DNA from: Gammaproteobacteria bacterium UBA4475
GTDB lineage: Bacteria > Pseudomonadota > Gammaproteobacteria > Pseudomonadales > Azotimanducaceae
Direction of reading: 5' to 3'
Assembly: GCA_002389265.1 (NCBI GenBank)
Contig: DGOD01000047.1
Span: 1 to 7,030 of the forward strand
Length of the DNA: 7,030 nt
Shown here: piece by piece, positions 1 to 6,182 of the stretch
How the letters are laid out: every line of letters begins with the position of its first letter
Position numbering within the stretch: position 1 is the first letter of the stretch
Notes under the pieces: generated by a model
What the model was told of the DNA's origin: nothing
What the model saw: only the letters and a program-made list of their open reading frames with translations
Databases searched by the model: none
Program-made: the position numbers and the translations under genes

Positions 1-202
1 CCCCTAATCGATAGATTTCCAACCTATAGGTGTTGGCTCCTACCGGCACTGAATCTGGATGCAGGGTAATTTGGTGGCTTTTGCGCAGGATTATGGCGTG
101 GTGGGAGCAATGGTAGCGAGAGTTTCGGTTGTTCCTCACTGACAACCCATACGGTTCACTACCATTTCGAAAAATAGCATGTACACCGTTAAATCGTCGT
201 CC
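1..202. other. Flank beyond the IS91-type transposase remnant; no gene seen
   Basis: This stretch lies downstream, on the minus strand, of the transposase stop codon. I see no coding frame here with recognisable protein similarity. It may contain the terminal region of the IS91-type element, but I could not identify a terminus or an insertion target. Bases 22-31 form a perfect 10-bp palindrome (ACCTATAGGT), and the wider segment 19-36 can fold with CCAAC pairing to GTTGG. IS91-family ends often carry small hairpins, so this could belong to the element end, but the window edge prevents a check. Confidence 0.35.
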
Positions 203-1132
203 TCACAGGGTTCCGAAAAGATCAGATATCGGCGGTGCCCGCGGTTCAGGCAGTGCCCTGGATGCAGTAGTCTCAGTGTTCAGCTGCAGATGGGTGAGTA
301 TTTTCTGGATCACGTCGGGGTCTTCGATACAGGCGATCACCTTCATAGCACCGCCGCAGTCCTGGCAGGTTGTAATGTCGATATTGAACACCCGCTTTAG
401 CCGCTGTGCCCACGTCATTGCGGCATGTCGCTCTATGGGCGTCCGGTCTGCCGGGGAGTCGGATTTTTGGAATTTTCGTCCCTTACCCCGTTGGGCGGGG
501 GTGATCAGCGCCCGATATTTACAGTTAGGAGCGAGTACACCGTGATACCGGGTCAGATTGACCCGGGGCTTGGGTACTAGTGCAGCGAGGCGAGCTATGA
601 AATCCAGCGGTTCAAAAATGACGTGAGTGGTACCGTCGTTTCAGGGGGTTTTGAGCGAGTAGCGAACCTGGCCGTGTGCGGTAAGCGACAACCGTTTCTC
701 GGACACGGCGGGCCGGGCAATGTAACGGCACAGGCGTTCGAGTTTGTGGCGCTCATTGGCTTTCGCCGCAACCCCGGCATGCAGGGAAAACCCAGAGACA
801 TTACCCACGCCAATGTCCGGTGGCTCATTGATGGCGGGGAGTGTTTGCAGGGTTAGCACCTGTCGACCTTGCCGGGGCCCGGTGGCGATGCGATAGGTGA
901 TGGAATGCCCGAACAGGGTGTGCATCGGGTCGTCATCATCCGGGGCATTCAAGGTCAGCTGTGCGGATTCATCGTCACGCACCAGCAGACCCTGGCATTC
1001 GAGAAAACGGCTCACGCGATGGGCGATGGTGTGGGACAGCTGGCGCAGCTCGGCGCTTGAGGGTGCCTTGACCCAGCGAAACCGGGGGCCTGTCGGGCTA
1101 TCGACATAGATCCCATCTAACAGGCGCCGCAA
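203..1132 (-). pseudogene. Truncated IS91-family (Y2/HUH) transposase with an internal stop codon
   Basis: This is the C-terminal part of a rolling-circle transposase of the IS91 type (Y2 transposase family). Reading on the minus strand, one frame runs from 1132 to the stop at 203-205. It contains stretches I recognise from the family: LDGIYVDSPTGPRFRWVK near its start, GFSLHAGVAAKANERHKLER, LCRYIARPAVSEKRLSL (holding a Tyr at the expected catalytic position), DGTTHVIFEPLDFIARLAAL, and near the end MTWAQRLKRVFNIDI followed by a CxxCGG zinc-knuckle-like segment and VIACIEDPDVI. The frame is broken by one in-frame TGA at 641-643, where homologues usually read Tyr-Arg between KTP and DGTTH. The N-terminal half is missing, including the His-x-His (HUH) motif that normally precedes the DG(I/V)Y segment, so the protein cannot be active. 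The homologous part stops at about 1120, some 10-20 bp beyond the biosynthetic operon's stop codon. The TTG at 1132 is only the frame limit, not a credible start. Confidence 0.88.
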
Positions 1133-1141
1133 GGATCATCC

Positions 1142-3265
1142 CTAGCGTAAGTCGTGCTCCTCCGACCACTGACGAAAATATACCAACCAATGCGCTCGTG
1201 CAGTGGGGTTTTCGATAAGCGCCTTGTGAGGGACATCCTCTAGCCCAACATAATGGATCGCAGTTTGTTCATCCAACCAGCAGCACTCCGCAGCACCTCG
1301 GTGGAGCACCGTCACGGGGGCTTGTAATCTACGTGTCGGCTGTCGGGCGATCGCTCGACGGCGTAATTCCCTTGAAAAGGACGTTCGGTTACGAAACCAG
1401 CGCATGGTTAACCACTCACCCAAGAGCGGCGTGCGTTTACGCAGCCATGACCTGCGCTTTCGCGTGGGTGGATCCAGCAGCAACACACCACTTACCGGTA
1501 TACCAGACGTTTCAAGGGCAAAGGCTAGCTCTATGGCTAACACAGCATCCAGCGAAAAACCCACGACCAACCGCGGTCTATTCACTTGCTGCAAACTAGG
1601 ATTGTTGACCAATAACTGTCTTGCGAGATGGGCCAGGGTATATCGGCTGCTTTGTGTACGTAGACACGGGCTTAACTGGAAGCTAATCATCGGATCCAGT
1701 TCAGATTGGGTAGAAGCCAGGCTTCGACCCAAACAGAGTAGCTCTCTAGTGCCGCTGCCATTAGCTAACTGATGAAACCCAAACGGATTGGTGGATGGGT
1801 TACCCAAGCGTCGCCTCACAGTGCGTGGTGTGTCGCTCAGCAGCAGCGTCTCTGAAACATCGACTCCTGTGCGGGCTTCCAGTTCCATGGCGACGCTCAC
1901 GAAATCGAGCGAGTCAACGCCCAAAGCGTCGAAGCGCAGATTTGTTACCTTCGCGTCGTCGGGCAACGCTATTTCGCCCAGTACAATGTCAGCCACAAGC
2001 TCGGCTAAACTTCGGGGCTGAGTCACGTCGCTTGCAGGGCCGCAGAGCTGGCGCTTTCCCGTCGGGCCCAGAACCGTATCTTCACCGAAGCGCTCGATAA
2101 CTGGGAATAGCCATAGGTCCGATAAAGCCTCTAGAAGCCACGATTCAAGTGTGGTTAGCGTCAACGTTTTCGGACACGCAATTCTCACCACTAGCTGTTG
2201 TTGGTCGGTAGCCTCAGGCGCTAATTCTGCATGCATAATGTCGGGGTGGACGCGCAAAGCCCTCAACAGCGGAGTACTGTCATACCACACGCCATGCGCT
2301 TTACGCAGCGCCGACGCTCGCCCTAGCAGCTCGATTTTTCGGTCTCGGAGAACCGCTAAATCACCTGTGAATAAGGGCGTGCCCTCGAATAACGTGACCG
2401 TAAGGCGCTTGTCTTCGTCAACACTCACCAACTTCCCCGGTAGCACCTCGCCCACAAAATTCCCCAGTTCTCTCGAGAGAGAATCAGAATTGATCCAGCG
2501 TCGAGCGATTACCCCACATTCAGTACTCCCAAGAGCATCCAAGATCCAACCGTTTGGCGCTAGCATGTCAGAGAGACCCTTGCGGTGTTGGTTGGAAACC
2601 GGCTCTCCAGTAAGACTGATAACATCCCAGCGTTGCACAGCGCCTATCCTTTGCGCCTGAGAGGGTGTGCAATACAGGACGGACGCGTCGCTATCGGCGA
2701 GGTTACTGCTTTTGGCAAACGCTTGAGCTGTCCCGGAGAGCAGCATGCCCAAACTGTGTTTGGTCAGGGCTCCAAACCACGGGCGGACTAGCGCAACCGC
2801 TGTGCGGCCTGACGGCAATGACAAATCCTGGGCGTAAGCCCATGCCTCCCGTAAAGCAAAGGTGGTGCTACGGACGACGGGCTTTGGCTCACCTGTTGTA
2901 CCAGAAGTAAAGTAGATGGCATGGGTACCGGTCGGTAATGATGCAGCTTGCCTTGGCGATAATGCGGGCCTCGAACAAGTGCCGTCATAAAACAGCACCG
3001 CCTTGCCTTCCAGCCAGCAAGCCAACGCTTGCGCCAGCCAGTCAGTATGGTTTCCATCAATCCATACCGGCGACGACGAGGTCTGCAGTGCAATCGCCCA
3101 TTCATGCAAAGTGCGGTAGCTGATGGGTTCGCCATCGCGCCACCAGGCCGTAACCTCACCGTAGCGTGCGACCGTCGCTGCCCAGGCGGCACGAAAACAA
3201 GGTTGCCCCGAAAGTTTGTCATACCACGCTTGGGGTAGGTCAGGCGTAATCGTCAACAGTGTCAT
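1142..3265 (-). CDS. Adenylation-carrier-thioesterase protein (A-ACP/PCP-TE)
   Basis: This 707-aa three-domain assembly-line protein is predicted to be cytoplasmic. Residues 1-410 are an AMP-binding domain: core A3 FTSGTTGEPKP (119-129), an A5-like LGSTECG (245-251), A7-like FTGD (299-302), GR at 315-316, and the A10-type GPTGK with the catalytic Lys at 404. It should activate a carboxylic acid as an acyl-adenylate. Residues 415-490 are a carrier domain with LGVDSLDF, whose Ser452 is the phosphopantetheine site. Residues 505-707 are an alpha/beta-hydrolase of the type I thioesterase kind: candidate triad Ser571 in GFSLD, Asp598 in LLLDPP and His680 in DVPHK. The Ser-to-Asp distance of 27 equals that of the surfactin TE. 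There is no condensation, AT or reductase domain. The ATG at 3265 is chosen because it overlaps the upstream KS-like stop as ATGA (3262-3265). The longer frame to 3556 has no domain similarity and lies entirely over the KS-like gene. The A domain resembles the acyl ligases of aryl-polyene-type clusters more than classical NRPS domains; I cannot predict its substrate. Confidence 0.88.
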   Translation of the reverse strand: MTLLTITPDLPQAWYDKLSGQPCFRAAWAATVARYGEVTAWWRDGEPISYRTLHEWAIALQTSSSPVWIDGNHTDWLAQALACWLEGKAVLFYDGTCSRPALSPRQAASLPTGTHAIYFTSGTTGEPKPVVRSTTFALREAWAYAQDLSLPSGRTAVALVRPWFGALTKHSLGMLLSGTAQAFAKSSNLADSDASVLYCTPSQAQRIGAVQRWDVISLTGEPVSNQHRKGLSDMLAPNGWILDALGSTECGVIARRWINSDSLSRELGNFVGEVLPGKLVSVDEDKRLTVTLFEGTPLFTGDLAVLRDRKIELLGRASALRKAHGVWYDSTPLLRALRVHPDIMHAELAPEATDQQQLVVRIACPKTLTLTTLESWLLEALSDLWLFPVIERFGEDTVLGPTGKRQLCGPASDVTQPRSLAELVADIVLGEIALPDDAKVTNLRFDALGVDSLDFVSVAMELEARTGVDVSETLLLSDTPRTVRRRLGNPSTNPFGFHQLANGSGTRELLCLGRSLASTQSELDPMISFQLSPCLRTQSSRYTLAHLARQLLVNNPSLQQVNRPRLVVGFSLDAVLAIELAFALETSGIPVSGVLLLDPPTRKRRSWLRKRTPLLGEWLTMRWFRNRTSFSRELRRRAIARQPTRRLQAPVTVLHRGAAECCWLDEQTAIHYVGLEDVPHKALIENPTARAHWLVYFRQWSEEHDLR

Positions 3266-4428
3266 GGCAGTGCCGCGAAAATATTTGCGACGACGTCTCC
3301 ACCCATACCCGCAGACCACATCATGGCATGGGTGGCATGCGTCGCCTGCCTTGACGATGGAAGCAACCCCAAAGTCGGATCTGTGGGTTCGGGCCAGGGA
3401 GGCAGTCGTCGTTGAAAAAGGCCTTCGCACACAATGCCTGCTTCCAGCAAGCCGGCTGCCCCCATCGTATGGCCAAACGTTCGTTTGAAGGCGCTCAAGT
3501 GCGGTAGTTGACAGCCAAATAGCTGCCTCACAACGTCGATTTCGAGTTGATCCCACACGCGTGTGCCGGTCGCGTGTAGCGATACCCAGTCGATGGATTC
3601 AATCGCGATTTGAGCTTGTCCAAGCGCGGCATTGCTGGCCTCAATCAAGGCCTTGCCCGATGGCAGGGGGGCCATTAAATGGTGGCAATCGTGGCGTAGG
3701 CAACCCCCAAGCCAGCGAGCCAAACCAGCATGACCCCTCGATCGGCACGAGTCGTCAGCCTCTAGAATCATTGCTACAGCTGCGGTAGCAGGCCGCATGC
3801 CACTCCGCTCTGCAGATAGGGGTAGTGATGGGTATGATGCACTGCTCGCGCCGGTGGCCCCCAACCCGCCTCGAATGGCCTCGTGCCGCATTTGATCTAG
3901 GCAGACAACCGCCACCCGGCTGGCCTGTCCGGAGCGAATCAGTTGGGCTGCAGACACCAAGGCGTGGCCGCCCGTTGCACTGGCCGCACTAACGGTGTGG
4001 CTGCCCGCGCCCAATCCAAACCGAATAGCAAGCGGCGCTGTCAGTGCATTGCCGCGAATTTTCGATAACGAGTAGGGGCTTAGTCGCTGACGCGGAGTAT
4101 CGACAAAGTGACAGGCCTCATCGGCAAGTGCAAGAGAGCTGCCTACCACCAAAGCCGTATCGGCGTGTCTGACACGATGACCACGACCATCAAGGCGATT
4201 ACGTGCCGGGCTTAACCCTGCCTTTGACCACGCCGAATCCAACACCGCAGCAGCGCTGATTGCGGCCGCCGGTATCTTACTTTTATCAGACCGTCCGAAA
4301 GTCTCTGACGAGATGGGGTTGTCAAGGAGAGCACGATCGGTCACATCACCATCTGCTAGGCCAGCATCAACCAGCGTGCTGTGATCAAGATCGCCGTAAC
4401 GTACCGCCCATGAAGCAACGTTGATCAT
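3262..4428 (-). CDS. Beta-ketoacyl synthase-like protein with Ser in place of the catalytic Cys
   Basis: This is a 388-aa thiolase-fold protein of the FabB/FabF type, slightly shorter than the usual 400-415 aa. The active-site block reads TVSAASATGG (145-154), where FabF-type enzymes have a pattern like STACATS. The nucleophile position is therefore Ser150, encoded by AGT. The other catalytic residues are present at matching distances: His285 in LHATGTRVWDQLE, Lys315 and His320 in KRTFGHTMGAAG. The C-terminal glycine loop reads GMGGD (375-379) rather than GFGGT, so the gatekeeper Phe is Met. Without the Cys, ordinary Claisen condensation is unlikely. Decarboxylation, O-acyl transfer or a structural (chain-length-factor-like) role are possible. 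It is the first gene of the operon and is translationally coupled to the A-ACP-TE gene by a 4-bp ATGA overlap. The ATG at 4428 is preceded by an in-frame TAG three codons upstream, so no longer start is possible; the Shine-Dalgarno match is poor. The intact 388-codon frame argues against simple decay. Confidence 0.88.
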   Translation of the reverse strand: MINVASWAVRYGDLDHSTLVDAGLADGDVTDRALLDNPISSETFGRSDKSKIPAAAISAAAVLDSAWSKAGLSPARNRLDGRGHRVRHADTALVVGSSLALADEACHFVDTPRQRLSPYSLSKIRGNALTAPLAIRFGLGAGSHTVSAASATGGHALVSAAQLIRSGQASRVAVVCLDQMRHEAIRGGLGATGASSASYPSLPLSAERSGMRPATAAVAMILEADDSCRSRGHAGLARWLGGCLRHDCHHLMAPLPSGKALIEASNAALGQAQIAIESIDWVSLHATGTRVWDQLEIDVVRQLFGCQLPHLSAFKRTFGHTMGAAGLLEAGIVCEGLFQRRLPPWPEPTDPTLGLLPSSRQATHATHAMMWSAGMGGDVVANIFAALP

Positions 4429-4655
4429 AATCTGCTAGCCCTGAAGGCCGGTTTCTTTTTGAACCGCACCACGACGTAATGTTGTTTTCTGTTTCGTTCA
4501 CTCGGCAAGTATAGAGCATATTAAGCGCCTATTCAGAGTAGAACACCTCGCTAATTCTATCGGCAGGGTCTTGGGCCTATGAGAAATCCTGCGATCGATC
4601 TTCTGCTGCTTGTTTACCACTCCGTCATCACGATCCGTTTCGATTGCGTTACTGA
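4429..4655. other. Intergenic region upstream of the biosynthetic operon
   Basis: Nothing is convincingly coding here. The segment next to the KS-like start contains the candidate promoter described separately. An open minus-strand frame (4841-4614) and a plus-strand frame (4610-4813) overlap this end, but neither has family-like sequence or a clear ribosome-binding site. Confidence 0.5.
4508..4536 (-). promoter_or_regulatory. Candidate sigma-70-type promoter for the KS/A-ACP-TE operon
   Basis: On the minus strand, TATACT (4513-4508) matches the -10 consensus at 5 of 6 positions. Seventeen bases further upstream, CTGAAT (4536-4531) matches the -35 consensus at only 3 of 6. It would start a transcript roughly 70 bp before the ATG at 4428. 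It is the best match I found in the upstream region, but the -35 box is weak. Confidence 0.3.
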
Positions 4656-4880
4656 GATTTTATCGCTCAGCTGGTCGCCAACATTGTCCGTTTCGGTCTG
4701 AAAAAGCGCGGGACGGTTTCTGCTATGAAGCAGTTCATAGAATGATACATTGTGGAGCAAAACAGTACACGCTTCATGAAAATACTGAAGACGGAGCTGA
4801 CTGGATTGCCTGAGGGCAATATCACCAGATATCGGGTGCAACCTTCAGAGGTTGAAAGCTGGTTAAAGAGATGGAGTTGA
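4656..4880 (+). pseudogene. Degenerate plus-strand frame interrupted by one TGA; family not recognised
   Basis: Frame 3 is open from just after a TGA at 4653-4655 to the TGA at 4878-4880, except for one internal TGA at 4743-4745. The conceptual product is about 73 residues and reads like real protein: a basic segment FGLKKRGTVSAMKQFIE before the break, then YIVEQNSTRFMKILKTE, followed by LPEGNITRYRVQPSEVESWL and KRWS at the end. The mixture of charged and aromatic residues and the closing tryptophan-rich segment suggest the C-terminal end of a decayed gene. I cannot name the family. ATG codons at 4725 and 4776 lie in frame; the part from 4776 gives a 34-aa open peptide. The other two frames here are open for similar lengths, so this call rests on residue quality only. 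Confidence 0.3.
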
Positions 4881-4915
4881 AAAGTATAGGCCGCTACTAT
4901 GCCATATACTTCAAC
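4876..4915. repeat. Imperfect inverted repeat (stem-loop) across the end of the degenerate frame
   Basis: The left arm is GTTGAAAAGTATAGGC (4876-4891) and the right arm GCCATATACTTCAAC (4901-4915), with a 9-base loop (4892-4900). Pairing is GTTG:CAAC, AAGTATA:TATACTT and GGC:GCC, with an unpaired AA on the left and an unpaired A on the right. Fourteen base pairs are formed. No T-run follows on the plus strand, so it is not a typical intrinsic terminator. It could be an operator, an element end or a processed RNA structure. Confidence 0.45.
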
Positions 4916-5221
4916 TCGCCCTTGTACTACCGCAAACAGAACCTTAAAAAACTATGTTGCAATAATTCCAGTTACTGAGTTTCGGAGGTGTCACAGGTTT
5001 GTTTACATCTATTTACCAATCGGTAGTCTTATCTGTGCGTTACTCCATTGCTGCGCTTCGAACAGGCTGTCCATCAGATGGCCCAGGAACGCGAGAATCA
5101 AACCTCATCGTAGAGGACATGGCGGAACCTGATGCTAAGGCAAAGCGAACGGGGTTCCTTTGTACGCAGGCCATGGTTGCGGACTTCCTATAAGCGCGGC
5201 AGAGTGCTCGCTGGATAACAT
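4881..5221. other. Intergenic region upstream of the EamA transporter; mostly unassigned
   Basis: Apart from the inverted repeat at its left edge and the doubtful short frame 4999-5193, I see no recognisable gene here. TATAAG at 5189-5194 is a 5-of-6 match to a -10 box about 28 bases before the transporter ATG, but I found no acceptable -35 box at the right spacing, so I do not call a promoter. Confidence 0.4.
4999..5193 (+). CDS. Doubtful small open frame with a strong Shine-Dalgarno sequence
   Basis: This is a 64-aa frame starting at TTG (4999), 8 bases after GGAGGTG (4984-4990), the best Shine-Dalgarno match in the intergenic region. It ends in TAA 28 bases before the transporter ATG. The product starts with a mildly hydrophobic segment (IYQSVVLSVRYSIAAL) and continues as a charged tail. 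I see no family similarity, and the non-ATG start weakens the case. If translated, it would be a leader or small upstream gene in the same transcript as the transporter. It may equally be chance. Confidence 0.2.
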   Translation: MFTSIYQSVVLSVRYSIAALRTGCPSDGPGTRESNLIVEDMAEPDAKAKRTGFLCTQAMVADFL

Positions 5222-6115
5222 ATGACTGACCACAGACATTCGTTTTTGCCGACGATTACCTTATCGACCTTGCTGATGGGATCAAGTTTTCCATCCGCAG
5301 CCGTTTTGTTGGCCAGCGGCGCGGATGCCCTGTCTCTTGTAACTGCTCGGTTTCTCGTTGCCGCTTTCGTCGCGTACCTTGTGTCGGCGGTATTTATTTC
5401 CAAAACAGAACCCGCAATCCCCCTCTTTCACGTGGCGTTGATTGGATTTTTTCAGACGTTTGGTGTCATGGCACCCGTGCACATTGCGCTTGCCGTTGAG
5501 CCTCCAGCTGTTGTCGCCGCTATTGTTTTCAGTAATGTATTGATGGTCTCGGGGGTTGACTGCGTGGTTGGCAAGCGCGGTCTGAGCCGAACCCTTGCGG
5601 TGTCACTGATATTGGGCGTTGTGGGTCTAATCTTGGTGACCAATATACCCAGTGTCCTTGCTAACCGCGAAGTAGACAACACACACTACGGTGTATTCTT
5701 GAGCGTCCTCGCTGCCGTTTCTTGGGCAGTAGCAACCCTGCTGTCCAAGCGACTTAACATCAGCGGCGGGTGGCACTTCAACGCTCAGCAAATGATCTTT
5801 GGTGCGGCACTATTAGCTGGCGTAACGCTGCTACTTCGCGGTCCAACCCTTTGGATGCCCCAAACACTCAGCGAGGGGCTGTGGTTTTTCTGGCTGGCTA
5901 TCCCCGCCAGCGTGATTTCGTTTGGCCTTTGGTTTCGTGCCTTATCGCTGCGAACAGCCACTGAGGCCAGCGCGTGGCTTGCCGCCGTGCCCGCGTTCGC
6001 TGCGGCCATTGCATGGTTTAGTATCGATAGTACATTGACAGTGCTTCAAGGCGGCGGGATGCTCTGTATCGTTGTGGCGCTTTTTCTGCAGTCTCGGACA
6101 GCCATCGAACCTTAA
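5222..6115 (+). CDS. EamA/DMT-family transporter
   Basis: This is a 297-aa inner-membrane protein of the drug/metabolite transporter superfamily, EamA (DUF6/RhaT-like) family. Length and layout match the usual ten-helix protein made of two repeated five-helix halves. Hydrophobic segments lie roughly at 8-30, 36-58, 67-89, 94-113, 121-140, 157-174, 188-204, 218-237, 249-266 and 272-290. Family-like features include a basic RF at the start of helix 2, the repeat-boundary segment GVFLSVLAAVSWAVATLLSK (157-176) and, in the second half, LSLRTATEASAWLAAVPAF (241-259). Members export amino acids, their derivatives or other small metabolites, but substrate cannot be read from sequence. The ATG at 5222 puts the first helix close to the N-terminus as expected; its Shine-Dalgarno sequence is weak. 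It lies about 790 bp from the divergent KS-like gene, so it might export that operon's product, which is inference from position only. Confidence 0.9.
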   Translation: MTDHRHSFLPTITLSTLLMGSSFPSAAVLLASGADALSLVTARFLVAAFVAYLVSAVFISKTEPAIPLFHVALIGFFQTFGVMAPVHIALAVEPPAVVAAIVFSNVLMVSGVDCVVGKRGLSRTLAVSLILGVVGLILVTNIPSVLANREVDNTHYGVFLSVLAAVSWAVATLLSKRLNISGGWHFNAQQMIFGAALLAGVTLLLRGPTLWMPQTLSEGLWFFWLAIPASVISFGLWFRALSLRTATEASAWLAAVPAFAAAIAWFSIDSTLTVLQGGGMLCIVVALFLQSRTAIEP

Positions 6116-6127
6116 TAAGCTCGCCTT

Positions 6128-6162
6128 GCTTTTTTGAACCAGATCGACCGTGGTAAAAAAGC
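6128..6162. terminator. Inverted repeat after the transporter gene; possible terminator
   Basis: GCTTTTTT (6128-6135) and ACCA (6138-6141) pair with TGGT (6151-6154) and AAAAAAGC (6155-6162), giving 12 base pairs with a two-base bulge and a 9-base loop. It begins 12 bases after the transporter stop. The T-run lies inside the left arm rather than after a GC-rich stem, so it is not a classical terminator on the plus strand. A terminator or regulatory hairpin role is a guess. The TGAACC inside it (6135-6140) also resembles the start of some IS3-family terminal repeats. Confidence 0.35.
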
Positions 6163-6182
6163 TAAATGAGGAGACCTGAATC

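Noticed and set aside
129..545. Plus-strand open frame of 138 aa
   Set aside because: It is antisense to the recognisable transposase remnant and has no protein-like motifs.
420..660. A frameshift in the transposase remnant between 418 and 641
   Set aside because: Careful codon reading shows one continuous frame through this part; the only lesion is the TGA at 641-643. The apparent gap arises because no Met occurs between 640 and 418.
1130..1133. CAAG at the operon/transposase junction as an IS91 target site
   Set aside because: IS91 is known to favour GAAC/CAAG, but the element is truncated here, so this edge is not a true terminus, and a 4-base match is easily due to chance.
2151..2660. 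Plus-strand open frame of 169 aa and shorter companions across 1333-3488
   Set aside because: They are antisense shadows of the A-ACP-TE gene, whose motifs are clear.
2788..3222. Minus-strand 144-aa frame inside the adenylation domain
   Set aside because: It is a shifted-frame shadow of the A3 region; the true frame carries the conserved motif.
3266..3556. N-terminal extension of the A-ACP-TE protein to 3556 (97 more residues)
   Set aside because: It lies wholly over the KS-like gene in another frame, shows no domain-like sequence, and the ATG at 3265 with its ATGA overlap is a far better start.
4805..4820. Small perfect hairpin ATTGCC-TGAG-GGCAAT
   Set aside because: Six base pairs without a T-run, inside a protein-like frame; too short to assign a role.
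4876..4915. Integron attC site
   Set aside because: The outer arms read GTTG...CAAC, the reverse of the RYYYAAC...GTTRRRY order of attC sites, and no integrase or second site is seen.
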